From DATLHO01 sp035539855 (GTDB taxonomy: Bacteria > Bacteroidota > Ignavibacteria > OLB7), in the NCBI GenBank assembly GCA_035539855.1, contig DATLHO010000045.1, positions 1 to 33,847 of the forward strand: 33,847 nt of DNA, written 5' to 3'. The notes under the pieces were generated by a model. That model had not been told where the DNA came from. It searched no databases and saw only the letters and a program-made list of their open reading frames with translations. Positions 18,738 to 28,091 of the stretch are shown here, one piece after another. Both the position numbers and the translations under genes were made by a program. The first letter of the stretch is position 1. Each line of letters begins with the position of its first letter.

Positions 18738-19034
18738 TCAAGCCGTGATGCCGGTGATCTGGATGCGGGTGTAGCGCTGACGGTGGCCGTTGAGCTTCTG
18801 ATAGCCCTTGCGGCGCTTCTTGTGGAAGACGAGGACCGTCTTGTCCTTGCCATGCTCGAGGACCTTCGCGGTCACGGTGCCGCCACCGAAACCGAGGGTG
18901 TCGCCGTCGGCGGTCAGCAGCACGCCACTGAGCTCAAGAGTCGAGTCCGGCGCGTTCTGCAGCAGAGGAACGACGATGGTGTCGTCCTTCTTGACGCGAA
19001 ACTGCGAGCCGGCGATGGTAACGATTGCCTGCAT
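18738..19034 (-). CDS. rplU: 50S ribosomal protein L21
   Basis: 98 residues. It begins MQAIVTIAGSQFRVKKDDTIVVPLL (family MYAIVEIGGKQYRV...) and ends VLVFHKKRRKGYQKLNGHRQRYTRIQITGI, the conserved L21 signature with basic GHRQxYT that contacts 23S rRNA. First gene of the rplU-rpmA operon, with a good promoter 52-82 nt upstream. No obg gene follows here. Confidence 0.98.
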   Translation of the reverse strand: MQAIVTIAGSQFRVKKDDTIVVPLLQNAPDSTLELSGVLLTADGDTLGFGGGTVTAKVLEHGKDKTVLVFHKKRRKGYQKLNGHRQRYTRIQITGITA

Positions 19035-19085
19035 TGTTCTGTGCGTGAGTTAACGCGATGGGCGACTGATACTTGACAAGAACCA

Positions 19086-19116
19086 CAAAGATAATGGCCG
19101 GACCCCGGGATTCCAA
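19086..19116 (-). promoter_or_regulatory. Promoter of rplU-rpmA (Bacteroidota type)
   Basis: On the minus strand TTG (19116-19114), 20-nt spacer, TATCTTTG (19093-19086), an exact match to TAnnTTTG, 52 nt before the rplU ATG. Confidence 0.7.
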
Positions 19117-19230
19117 GGTGGCAAATGATTTCGGAGTGTTGCCTGCGGGAGTCGATGTCTGGTTTTCGCGAGGAAACGCAGCATCTTTGCCGCTCGCCCG
19201 CACCACGAGTCGAACCAACGAGCCATCAGC

Positions 19231-19818
19231 ATGTCCTTTCTTCCCTTCGTCGTCCTCGCCTCGAGCTCCCCGCGTCGCCAGCAGCTCCTGCTGCAGATGG
19301 GCGCCGATTTCGTCGTCGCCGTCCCCGACATCGATGAGACGCTGCTGCCGGGGGAGGAGCCCGGGGCGCATGTCGAGCGCCTGGCGCTCGAGAAGGCGCG
19401 AGCCGTCGGGCACGGGCGCGGTGACGGCGTCATTCTCGGATCCGACACGGTCGTCGTGCTCGACGGGCGAGTCCTCGGCAAGCCGGCGGATCCCGACGAG
19501 GCCCGAGCGATGCTCGCGATGCTCTCCGGGCACACCCACACGGTCTTCACCGGCTTCGCCCTCATCGACATCGCCAGCGGCCGGACGATCGTCGAGCACG
19601 TGCGGACGCAGGTGACGTTCCGGCAGCTCGACGAGGCCGAGATCGCCCACTACGTCGCCGGCGGCTCGCCGATGGACAAGGCGGGGGCCTACGGAATCCA
19701 GGACGACTTCGGCGCCGTGTTCATCGAGCGGATCGAGGGGGATTACTACACGGTGGTCGGACTTCCGGTGTGCCGCGTCTTCGTCGCCCTTCGCGAGCTC
19801 GCGGCGACCGCGGCCTAG
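19231..19818 (+). CDS. maf: Maf-like nucleotide pyrophosphatase (dTTP/UTP type)
   Basis: 195 residues. N-terminal LASSSPRRQQLL is the Maf signature (S/T-PRR loop that binds the triphosphate). ETLLPGEEPGAHVERLALEKARAV, ILGSDTVVVLDGRVLGKP (Asp likely binds metal) and SPMDKAGAYGIQDDFGAVFIERIEGDYYTVVGLPV complete the fold. The MDKAGAYGIQ segment, with a Gln after Gly-Ile, is typical of the YhdE-type subfamily acting on dTTP/UTP. Role: hydrolyses non-canonical or excess nucleoside triphosphates in the cytoplasm, linked to septum formation control in some bacteria. The start at 19231 gives a compact N-terminus. It is convergent with the next gene, 4 nt apart. Confidence 0.94.
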   Translation: MSFLPFVVLASSSPRRQQLLLQMGADFVVAVPDIDETLLPGEEPGAHVERLALEKARAVGHGRGDGVILGSDTVVVLDGRVLGKPADPDEARAMLAMLSGHTHTVFTGFALIDIASGRTIVEHVRTQVTFRQLDEAEIAHYVAGGSPMDKAGAYGIQDDFGAVFIERIEGDYYTVVGLPVCRVFVALRELAATAA

Positions 19819-19822
19819 CGGC

Positions 19823-20446
19823 CTAGCGGGCGAAGTTGCGGCCGAGATAGAACTGCAGTCCGGCGAGCGCCCGCGTGCCGGTATAGAGCGGATCGGTCTC
19901 GTCGTGGTCGAAGTTGAAGATGTCGTACTGCGCCTGCAGCTCGAAGCCGATGTTGTCGGTGATGAAGACCTCGACGCCGGCGCCGAAGACCATGCCGAGG
20001 CTGAACCGCGTCAGGCTCGAGACGTGAACGCTTCCGTCGTCGGCGGTCTCGGTGCGAAAGGTCGTCCGGATCGTCCCGTGAGGGGTCGCGTTGACGAACA
20101 CGTCGACGTCGCGGCCGCCGACGGCCAGTTCGCCGCCAAATCCGAAGCACACCATCGTCACCGATTCGCGGCCGTGAAACGAGCCAATCGTCACATCGTC
20201 GACCTGCACCTTGTCGACGTGCACCTGCCCTCGCAGCCGGACCAGCTCCACGACGTTGAACTTCGTGATCAGGCCCACGCTCGCGCCGAGGTTCGTCGCC
20301 GGACTCAACTGGCTCTCCAGCGCGGTCGCGCCGAGGAAGAACGAGAAGTTCGTCTGTCCGATCACCGGCGTCGCCGCCAGCAGGGCCATGGCGAAGACGG
20401 CCTCGGGAAGCCGGCGGAGACTGCGTCGTGCGATGCCAGTGATCAT
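19823..20446 (-). CDS. Small outer-membrane beta-barrel protein
   Basis: 207 residues from 20446. Signal peptide-like start (MITGIARRSLRRLPEAVFAMALLAATPVIGQ), then alternating strands: FSFFLGATALESQLSPATNLGASVGLIT, VTMVCFGFGGELAVGGRDVDVFVNA, FSLGMVFGAGVEVFITDNIGFELQAQYDIFNF and ALAGLQFYLGRNFAR. It resembles OmpA-barrel/porin-family proteins (eight strands), but ends in Arg rather than Phe, so confirmation is needed. Its stop is 4 nt from the maf stop, with no terminator in between. Function unknown. Confidence 0.72.
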   Translation of the reverse strand: MITGIARRSLRRLPEAVFAMALLAATPVIGQTNFSFFLGATALESQLSPATNLGASVGLITKFNVVELVRLRGQVHVDKVQVDDVTIGSFHGRESVTMVCFGFGGELAVGGRDVDVFVNATPHGTIRTTFRTETADDGSVHVSSLTRFSLGMVFGAGVEVFITDNIGFELQAQYDIFNFDHDETDPLYTGTRALAGLQFYLGRNFAR

Positions 20447-20557
20447 GCCAGGCCGTTGTTCGTGGAGTGTAGTCGAGCCGGTTCAAACGCTGCGCCACGG
20501 CCCCCGAGCGGGCGCGTATATTCGATGCCGCACACGCATCCAGATCCGGAGTCATCC

Positions 20558-20902
20558 ATGGCCGACACCATCTTCACCAGAATCATCCGCCGCGAGATCC
20601 CCGCGGACATCGTCTTCGAGGACGAGCAGGTGATCGCCTTCCGCGACATCGGGCCGCAGGCGCCGACGCACATCCTGATCGTCCCCCGCACGCCCATCGC
20701 GACGACGAACGACATTTCGACCGAGCACGAGCCGCTCGTCGGACACATGGTCGTGGTCGCCGCAAAGATCGCGCGTCAGGAAGGAATCGCAGACACCGGC
20801 TACCGGCTCGTCTTCAATTGCAACGCCGACGCGGGACAGGCGGTCTTCCACATCCACCTCCATCTGCTCGGCGGTCGCAAGCTCTCGTGGCCGCCGGGAT
20901 GA
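20558..20902 (+). CDS. HIT-family nucleotide hydrolase/transferase
   Basis: 114 residues from ATG 20558 (MADTIFTRIIRREIPADIVFEDE), the canonical HinT-like start; a longer frame upstream is spurious. The active site is H98-I-H100-L-H102-L-L-G-G, the histidine triad whose second His forms the nucleotide adduct. PTHILIVPRTPIATTND and NADAGQAVFHIHLHLLGGRKL agree with HinT (purine nucleoside phosphoramidase). Cytoplasmic. It is divergent from the outer-membrane protein gene, with a 111-bp gap. A TATATT-like element lies at 20518-20523, but I cannot pair it with a TTG box. Confidence 0.93.
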   Translation: MADTIFTRIIRREIPADIVFEDEQVIAFRDIGPQAPTHILIVPRTPIATTNDISTEHEPLVGHMVVVAAKIARQEGIADTGYRLVFNCNADAGQAVFHIHLHLLGGRKLSWPPG

Positions 20903-20956
20903 GCCGCTGAGGCGCCGGTCGGAATCGTAGCGGTGCTCGACCCTGATAGGGGATCG

Positions 20957-21007
20957 GGATGGTCGCCGACGAAGGATGGTCGCCAACGAAGGACGGTCGC
21001 CAACGAA
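20957..21007. repeat. Three 17-bp tandem repeats, noncoding
   Basis: Units at 20957-20973, 20974-20990 and 20991-21007 share GGAyGGTCGCCrACGAA, differing at two positions. They lie between the HIT gene and the secG terminator. The period is not a multiple of three. Confidence 0.8.
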
Positions 21008-21039
21008 AAAGCCGCCCGCGACGAGCGCGGGCGGCTTTT
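21007..21039. terminator. Hairpin terminator after secG
   Basis: 14-bp perfect stem, AAAAGCCGCCCGCG (21007-21020) with CGCGGGCGGCTTTT (21026-21039), loop ACGAG. A-rich on one side and T-rich on the other, so it can act in both directions; secG (minus) ends 23 nt away. Confidence 0.85.
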
Positions 21040-21061
21040 GACATTCGGTCGCTTCGACGAA

Positions 21062-21523
21062 CTACGGGTTGGTCTGGCCGGGCTGCGTCGCCGGAGCCTG
21101 CGTGCCGCCCTGCGGCGCGGACTGCGTTCCACCCTGGGGCGGCGCCGGCTGCGCGCCCGGCTGTGCGGTACCAGGCTGCGCGGTACCAGGCTGTGCGCCC
21201 GGCTGAGCGGCGCCCGGCAGTGCCGGAGCTGCAGGTGCTGCGCCTCCCTGACCGGTGGTCACCGGCGAGTCGGACGTGGTCACCGTCGGAACGAAGAAGA
21301 TGTTCGCGATCAGGCAGAGCGCCGCGATGGTCGCAGCGACATAGGTCGTGCCCTTGGCGAGAAAGTCGAGGGTGCGCCGGGAGCCGAAGGTCGAGCCGAG
21401 CGACGAGCCGAGCCCTCCGAAGGCGCCACCAAGGCTGCCGCCGCTCTTCGAGGGCTGCAGCAGCACCATGATGACGAGAATGACGGACAGCACGAGAACG
21501 AGGACGACGATTACCCAGAACAT
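21062..21523 (-). CDS. secG: Preprotein translocase subunit SecG with Pro/Gln/Gly-rich tail
   Basis: 153 residues. Two membrane helices (about 2-22, VIVVLVLVLSVILVIMVLLQ; and about 60-80, YVAATIAALCLIANIFFV), with the SecG loop QPSKSGGSLGGAFGG...FGSRRTLDFLAKGT between them. It is the accessory membrane subunit of SecYEG, aiding SecA-driven translocation. The usual protein is about 75-110 residues; here a tail from about 85 is rich in Pro, Gln, Ala and Gly, with PGTAQ/PGAQP repeats. The tail is likely disordered and outside the membrane. Confidence 0.92.
   Translation of the reverse strand: MFWVIVVLVLVLSVILVIMVLLQPSKSGGSLGGAFGGLGSSLGSTFGSRRTLDFLAKGTTYVAATIAALCLIANIFFVPTVTTSDSPVTTGQGGAAPAAPALPGAAQPGAQPGTAQPGTAQPGAQPAPPQGGTQSAPQGGTQAPATQPGQTNP
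21131..21230. repeat. Degenerate tandem repeats encoding the SecG tail
   Basis: GGCTGTGCGGTACCA and GGCTGCGCGGTACCA 15-bp units stand next to each other at about 21159-21190, flanked by related CGCCCGGCTG units. They encode the PGTAQ/PGAQP blocks of SecG, and changes in copy number stay in frame. Confidence 0.6.
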
Positions 21524-21568
21524 GGTTCGGCGCGGATTTCTTGAAAGTAGGAGTCCGACGAAAGAACA

Positions 21569-21599
21569 CTAATCTAGTGAAGCCGGACCGCCCGGGCAA
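21569..21599 (-). promoter_or_regulatory. Candidate promoter of secG
   Basis: Minus strand TTG (21599-21597), 20-nt spacer, TAGATTAG (21576-21569), about 45 nt before the secG ATG. One deviation from TAnnTTTG. It overlaps the short inverted repeat CACTA-ATC-TAGTG. Confidence 0.5.
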
Positions 21600-21730
21600 T
21601 ACGCGTTTCGGGCTCCGACCGGCCACGACCGGGCGGCCGTTCGAGCGGCGCACGCTATTTTGGCGCGCCCGCCGAGATGCGCCCATCGTCGCGCGCGCTC
21701 GATGGGCGGGTCGAACAAAACCTCCAACCG

Positions 21731-23758
21731 ATGTCGAAGTCCACGGCCGCCCGGCGCATCGAAGAGCTCCGCACCGCGATCGAGGAGCACAACGCTCGCT
21801 ACTATGTCGAGCATGCACCGTCGATCAGCGATCGCGAGTTCGATGCGCTGCTGAGCGAGCTTCAGCAGCTCGAGGAGCAGCACCCGGAGCTCGTGACGCC
21901 GGACTCGCCGACGCAGCGCGTCGGCTCCGATCTCACCGTCGGGTTCCAGACCGTCGAGCATCCGCGACCGATGCTCTCGCTGGCGAACACGTACACACGC
22001 GAGGACGTCATCGAGTTCGACCGGCGCGTCCGCGAGCGCCTCGACGAGCCGTATGCGTACGTCGCCGAGCTGAAGATCGACGGCGTCGCGGTCAGCCTCC
22101 TGTACGAAAACGGCAGGCTCGCGCGCGGGGCGACCCGCGGCAACGGCGAGCAGGGCGACGACATCACGCGGAACCTCCGCACGGTCCGCTCGGTGCCGCT
22201 GCGCACCAGGGCGGTCGAGGTCGGCGGCGCGCCGCTCGAGCACTTCGAAGTGCGCGGCGAGGTGTTCATGCGGGTCGCGAACTTCGAAGCGATGAACGCC
22301 GAGCGCGAGATGAGCGGCGAGAAGACGTTCGCCAATCCCCGCAACTCCACCGCCGGCACGCTCAAGCTGCTCGATCCCCGCATCGTCGCACGACGCCCGC
22401 TCGAGGTCTTTCTCTACTACCTCGACTCCGACGCGGTGCGACTGAGCAGCCATTCGGAGAACCTCGAGCTGATTGCGCGGCTCGGCTTCCCGGTCAACCC
22501 GCACTGGCGCCGATGCGCGACGATCGAAGAGGTCATCGCGTATCTCGACGAGTGGGAGCACCGTCGCGACGAGCTCGAGTACCAGATCGACGGCGTCGTC
22601 ATCAAGGTCGACGCGATCCGCCATCAGCGCGAGCTCGGCCAGATCTCGAAGTCGCCTCGATGGGCGATCGCCTTCAAGTACGAGGCGCGCACGGCCGAGA
22701 CCCTCATGAAGGGGATCACGCTGCAGGTCGGACGCCTCGGCCGTGTCACGCCGGTCGCGGAGCTCGAGCCGGTGTTTCTCGCCGGGTCCACGATCGCCCG
22801 CGCGACGCTGCACAACGAGGACTTCATCCGCGAGCGCGATATCCGAGTCGGTGACACCGTGGTGATCGAGAAGGGAGGGGATGTGATCCCCAAGGTCAAC
22901 GAGGTCGTCCTCACGAGACGGCCGCCGGACGCCGAGCCGTTCGTGTTCCCCACGATCTGTCCGTGTCCGCTCGAGACGACGCTGCACCGGCCCGACGGCG
23001 AGGCCAACTACTTCTGCGAGCACGCCGAGTGTCCGTGGCAGGTGCGCGGCAGGCTCACCCACTTCGCGTCGCGCGGCGCGATGGACATCGACGGGCTCGG
23101 CGAGAAGGTCGTCGATCAGTTCGTCGAGCTCGGCTGGCTCCGTAACTACGCCGACATCTACGACCTGCACGAGCACCGCGAGGAGATGGCCGCGCTAGAG
23201 CGCTGGGGCGAGAAGTCGGTCGAGAAACTGCTCAGGGGAATCGACGCGAGCCGCGAGCGGCCGTTCGCCCGGCTGATCTTCGCGCTCGGCATCCGGCACG
23301 TCGGCGCCGCGGTCGCGCGCGTGCTGGCCGCGGAGCTCAACACGATCGACCGTCTCATGGGCGCCACGATCGAGGAGCTCGTCGAGGTCCCCGAGGTCGG
23401 CGCGCAGATTGCCGAATCGATCGTACACTACTTCGCCGACGAAGGGAACCGGCAGCTCATCGAGCGTCTGCGGCGCGCGGGCGTCACGCTCGAGGGACCC
23501 GCCCGGGCACGGACGCCCGTCGTCGACTCCCCGCTCGCGGGCAAGACCGTCGTCCTCACCGGCACGCTCGCCGGCTACACGCGCGAGCAGGCAACGATTC
23601 TGATCGAGGAGCGGGGCGGCAAGGTCTCCTCCAGCGTCAGCAAGAAGACGAGCTACGTGCTCGCCGGCGACGAGCCGGGATCGAAGCTCGAGAAGGCGCG
23701 CACGCTCGGCGTCGAGATCCTCGACGAGGACGCGTTCGTGAAACTGCTCGAAGGATAA
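21731..23758 (+). CDS. ligA: NAD+-dependent DNA ligase
   Basis: 675 residues from ATG 21731 (MSKSTAARRIEELRTAIEEHNARYY); an upstream ATG (21677) gives 18 poor extra residues. Domain Ia: HNARYYVEHAPSISDREFD (NMN-binding). Adenylation: AELKIDGVAVSL with Lys115 nucleophile, same number as in E. coli; ATRGNGEQGDDIT; FEVRGEVFM; ANPRNSTAGTLK; ELEYQIDGVVIKV. OB fold, then a zinc finger with Cys410, 412, 429 and 434, then HhH repeats (MDIDGLGEKVVDQFVELG) and a BRCT domain (SPLAGKTVVLTGTLAGYTREQA) at 595-675. It seals nicks in replication and repair. The first zinc pair is C-P-C rather than CxxC. It is followed by the ABC permease after 41 nt. Confidence 0.97.
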   Translation: MSKSTAARRIEELRTAIEEHNARYYVEHAPSISDREFDALLSELQQLEEQHPELVTPDSPTQRVGSDLTVGFQTVEHPRPMLSLANTYTREDVIEFDRRVRERLDEPYAYVAELKIDGVAVSLLYENGRLARGATRGNGEQGDDITRNLRTVRSVPLRTRAVEVGGAPLEHFEVRGEVFMRVANFEAMNAEREMSGEKTFANPRNSTAGTLKLLDPRIVARRPLEVFLYYLDSDAVRLSSHSENLELIARLGFPVNPHWRRCATIEEVIAYLDEWEHRRDELEYQIDGVVIKVDAIRHQRELGQISKSPRWAIAFKYEARTAETLMKGITLQVGRLGRVTPVAELEPVFLAGSTIARATLHNEDFIRERDIRVGDTVVIEKGGDVIPKVNEVVLTRRPPDAEPFVFPTICPCPLETTLHRPDGEANYFCEHAECPWQVRGRLTHFASRGAMDIDGLGEKVVDQFVELGWLRNYADIYDLHEHREEMAALERWGEKSVEKLLRGIDASRERPFARLIFALGIRHVGAAVARVLAAELNTIDRLMGATIEELVEVPEVGAQIAESIVHYFADEGNRQLIERLRRAGVTLEGPARARTPVVDSPLAGKTVVLTGTLAGYTREQATILIEERGGKVSSSVSKKTSYVLAGDEPGSKLEKARTLGVEILDEDAFVKLLEG

Positions 23759-23799
23759 CCGCGCCGGCACCCGGCGAACCGACAACGAGACGACCATCC

Positions 23800-24696
23800 G
23801 TGGCCCGACGAACCTACGCACTCGAGAAGCCGGCAATGACCTGGGCGTTCCTTTCGCCCTGGCTGCTGACGCTCGCCGTCTTCTGGGCATACCCGCTCGG
23901 GCATTCGCTCTATCTGAGCTTCACGCGCTATCGCACGCTCAGCAACAAGGCGACCTGGGTGGGGCTCGAGAACTACGAACGGATGTTCGGCGACGACGTC
24001 TTCTGGACCGCGCTCGCGAACACGATGATCTTCGTCGTCGGGACGATTCCGTTCACGACGATCTCCGCGCTCGCGATCGCGGTGCTTCTGAACCGCAACA
24101 TCGCCTGGCGCGGACTCTATCGCGCGGGGTACTTCATCCCGTCGGTCACGTCGATCGTGGTGCTCTCGCTGATCTTCACCAACCTCTACGCCCAGGACGG
24201 CTACATCAACACGCTGATCGGGTGGACGGGCATGCCGCTGCCGAGCGGCGGATGGCTGCAGAACCCGTCGACGGCCCTGGCGGCGATCATGGCGATGGAC
24301 GTCTGGATCGCAATCGGCTACTACGTCGTGCTGTTCCTGGCGGCGCTTCAGACGATACCGAAGGATCTCTACGAGGCCGCGGAGCTCGACGGCGCCTCGC
24401 ACTGGGACCAGTTCCGCAGCGTGACGCTGCCGAGCCTGCGGCCGATGCTGTTGTTCGTCATCGTCATCAACACGATCCGCTCGTTCCAGGTGTTCACCGA
24501 GGTCTACGTGATGACCAAGGGCGGACCGCTCAATGCGACGACGACGCTCGTCTATCAGGTGTTCGAGTACGCGTTCGTGCGGTCGGACATGATGGGCTAC
24601 GCCTCGGCGGTCGCCTACGTCACGTTCCTCATCATCCTCGCGGTGTCGCTGCTGCAGTTCCGGTTCCTCGGGGTCAATCGGGAGGTGGGCGAATGA
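23800..24696 (+). CDS. Sugar ABC transporter permease (MalF-like)
   Basis: 298 residues, from a GTG start (23800). Six membrane helices, with the family N-terminus LEKPAMTWAFLSPWLLTLAVFWAYPLGHSLYLSF and the cytoplasmic EAA loop (LYEAAELDGASHWDQFRSVTLPSLRP) that binds the ATPase. This is the first permease of MalFG-type importers for sugars or glycerol-phosphate. Usual partners (second permease, binding protein, ATPase) are missing from this window, so either they are elsewhere or the unit is incomplete. It is downstream of ligA by 41 nt and overlaps the next gene by 4 nt (ATGA). Confidence 0.92.
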   Translation: MARRTYALEKPAMTWAFLSPWLLTLAVFWAYPLGHSLYLSFTRYRTLSNKATWVGLENYERMFGDDVFWTALANTMIFVVGTIPFTTISALAIAVLLNRNIAWRGLYRAGYFIPSVTSIVVLSLIFTNLYAQDGYINTLIGWTGMPLPSGGWLQNPSTALAAIMAMDVWIAIGYYVVLFLAALQTIPKDLYEAAELDGASHWDQFRSVTLPSLRPMLLFVIVINTIRSFQVFTEVYVMTKGGPLNATTTLVYQVFEYAFVRSDMMGYASAVAYVTFLIILAVSLLQFRFLGVNREVGE

Positions 24697-25733
24697 CGGC
24701 TTCCACGGCTGCCGTGCACGACGCGGCGCGAGGCTCAATCGCTCGCCGCGCGATGGTGGCTGCGTTGCTCGTCGTTGCGCTCGTCACGGCATCTGCGTCG
24801 GCGCGAGCGCAGGAGCGAGCCCCGAAGCGTGCCCAGGAGCGAGTCACGACGCGAGCGCAGGAGAAAGAGCAGGAGCCCGACACCGCGCGAACAACCGTGA
24901 ACCTCGGGAGCGCCGGCGCCCCGTTCACGCGCGAGCTCTGGCTCCACGCGCTGCGCCAGGAGCCGTCGGTGGGCGCGGCGGCGTTCGGCGTGACGCTCGA
25001 GGGCATCTATCACTTCGCCGCGCGCGCGCACGACCGATGGAGGCGCAACGCGCAGGCGGAGGTCCTCGCGCGGCCCGCGGCGTGGCTGCGCGTCGAGCTC
25101 GGGTACGATCCCGAGAGCGCACTGATCACCGGTCGCGGCGGCGTGCACTTCGTCGCCGAGGGTTCGATGGTGCTCTCCGACCGCTACGGCGCCGGCGCGT
25201 ACGCGCGCTACGACCGCGCCGTCTCGGAGCTCGACGCGGTCGTCGGCGACATCGAGCTCGGTGCGCACGTGTCGATCTGGTCGCACGAGCGTCGGACGTA
25301 CATCAACGAGAAGGTCGGCTACCGCTACGTCAGCAACGAGGGCTTCCTGCCCGGGGTCGATGACGGAGCGTTCCTACAGATCCGGCACCATCTCGTGTAC
25401 GTTCCGAGCGAGGACTGGTCGCTGACGTTCGTCCAGGAGGGATCCGGCCGCATTGGCATCGGCAGCGACCCGCACACCAACGCGCTGCGCATCGAGAACC
25501 TGTTCCTGCTGTCGCCGACGATGCTGTTCAGCGTCGGACCGATGGTCGGCGTCAGCCTCGATTACTTCGTCGGTCCGGCGACTTCGGCGCTGAGCGTGCC
25601 GGTCGGCGCGCGCATCGAGGCGCACCCGGGGCGGGTCGTCATCGCCGTCGCCGGCAGCTACGACGTCGCGACGATCTCGGGCCAGCGCACGGCCGGACTG
25701 TTGCTCAGGGGTTCGGCCGGCATTCGCTTCTAG
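24693..25733 (+). CDS. Exported outer-membrane beta-barrel protein
   Basis: 346 residues from ATG 24693, overlapping the permease stop. Signal peptide MTASTAAVHDAARGSIARRAMVAALLVVALVTASASARAQ. Then a low-complexity charged stretch with RAQE repeats (RAQERAPKRAQERVTTRAQEKE). The rest is strands with aromatic girdles: VTLEGIYHFAARAHDRWRRNAQAEVLA, WLRVELGYDPESALITGRGGVHFVAEGS, MVLSDRYGAGAYARYDRAVSE, YINEKVGYRYVSNEGF, and the C-terminus GLLLRGSAGIRF, ending in Phe. Function unknown. Co-transcription with a sugar permease may hint at an uptake route, but this is inference. Confidence 0.75.
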   Translation: MTASTAAVHDAARGSIARRAMVAALLVVALVTASASARAQERAPKRAQERVTTRAQEKEQEPDTARTTVNLGSAGAPFTRELWLHALRQEPSVGAAAFGVTLEGIYHFAARAHDRWRRNAQAEVLARPAAWLRVELGYDPESALITGRGGVHFVAEGSMVLSDRYGAGAYARYDRAVSELDAVVGDIELGAHVSIWSHERRTYINEKVGYRYVSNEGFLPGVDDGAFLQIRHHLVYVPSEDWSLTFVQEGSGRIGIGSDPHTNALRIENLFLLSPTMLFSVGPMVGVSLDYFVGPATSALSVPVGARIEAHPGRVVIAVAGSYDVATISGQRTAGLLLRGSAGIRF

Positions 25734-25788
25734 CCACCATTTCGCAGAATTTTCGCGCACTGCTGACGATTCGATGCAATCGCCGCGC

Positions 25789-25820
25789 TTGACTCCCGGT
25801 GGGGGACCGGCCTATATTTG
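25789..25820 (+). promoter_or_regulatory. Promoter of groES-groL
   Basis: TTG (25789-25791), 21-nt spacer and TATATTTG (25813-25820), an exact TAnnTTTG. Alternatively read as TTGACT-N18-TATATT. It is immediately upstream of the CIRCE operator, so HrcA would cover the transcription start. Confidence 0.75.
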
Positions 25821-25827
25821 CAGGCCG

Positions 25828-25854
25828 TTAGCACTCCACCACGGCGAGTGCTAA
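25828..25854. promoter_or_regulatory. CIRCE operator (HrcA binding site)
   Basis: TTAGCACTC (25828-25836), 9-nt spacer, GAGTGCTAA (25846-25854): a perfect match to the consensus inverted repeat. It sits between the promoter and groES, so HrcA repression and heat induction are expected. hrcA is not in the window. Confidence 0.97.
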
Positions 25855-25942
25855 CATTCCGGACTGGATTTCCACCGAAGCCAGATCGCAACGGAAGAGA
25901 CCTTCGATCACTCATCATCTCGATCAAACGGGAGAAACCGCT

Positions 25943-26233
25943 ATGAACCTCACTCCGCTTCATGACCGCGTGATCGTCCGACCGGCCCAGGCCGAGGAGA
26001 CGACCAAGGGAGGCCTGATCATTCCGGATACGGCCAAGGAGAAGCCGCAGCGTGGCGAGATCGTCGCGATCGGCACCGGCAAGGTGTCCGAGGACGGCAA
26101 GACGACGCCGCTCGCGGTGAAGGTGGGCGACAGCGTCCTGTATGGCAAGTACTCGGGCACCGAGATCTCGGTCGACGGCACCGACTACCTGATCATGCGG
26201 GAGTCGGACATTTTCGCCGTCTACAGCGCGTAA
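25943..26233 (+). CDS. groES: Co-chaperonin GroES
   Basis: 96 residues: MNLTPLHDRVIVRPAQAEETTKGGLIIPDTAKEKPQRGEIVAIGTGK is the standard Cpn10 sequence. The mobile loop (AEETTKGGLIIPDTAKEK, about 16-33) docks on GroEL; KVGDSVLYGKYSGTEISVDGTDYLIMRESDI ends the fold. The heptamer caps GroEL. Leader of about 110 nt after the promoter. First gene of the groESL operon. Confidence 0.99.
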   Translation: MNLTPLHDRVIVRPAQAEETTKGGLIIPDTAKEKPQRGEIVAIGTGKVSEDGKTTPLAVKVGDSVLYGKYSGTEISVDGTDYLIMRESDIFAVYSA

Positions 26234-26294
26234 GCGATCCGACCGTCCGCGAGTGAACACAACCTTTCCATAACCACTGAGATACTGAACCGCT

Positions 26295-27926
<1,632 letters not shown>

Positions 27927-27980
27927 GCGATGCGCATCGGAGATCGACGCAGAGTCTCCGACCGAAATGGTGAAAGCCGA

Positions 27981-28010
27981 CAGCCCGTCCCGCGACAGCG
28001 GGGCGGGCTG
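27981..28010 (+). terminator. Terminator of groESL
   Basis: 13-bp stem (27981-27993 with 27998-28010; one G-U pair), loop GACA, followed by TTTCGTCTT. Lies 55 nt after the groL stop. Confidence 0.85.
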
Positions 28011-28017
28011 TTTCGTC

Positions 28018-28048
28018 TTGTCGCCCGAGCGACGCGTGTCTATTTTTC
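28018..28048 (+). promoter_or_regulatory. Promoter of T9SS cargo gene (Bacteroidota type)
   Basis: TTG (28018-28020), exactly 20-nt spacer, TATTTTTC (28041-28048), 44 nt before ATG 28092. Close to TAnnTTTG, last base differs. Confidence 0.6.
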
Positions 28049-28091
28049 CGCGTCCTCCGGTTTCTTCCATCCTTCATCGCACATCGATCGA

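Noticed and set aside
19819..19822. Terminator between maf and the convergent barrel gene
   Set aside because: Only 4 nt separate the stops and no hairpin with T-run is present; the repeated GCGGCCTA is too short to count.
20447..20557. Full promoter pair in the gap between the barrel gene and the HIT gene
   Set aside because: Only a TATATT-like element was seen; no TTG at the right distance on either strand.
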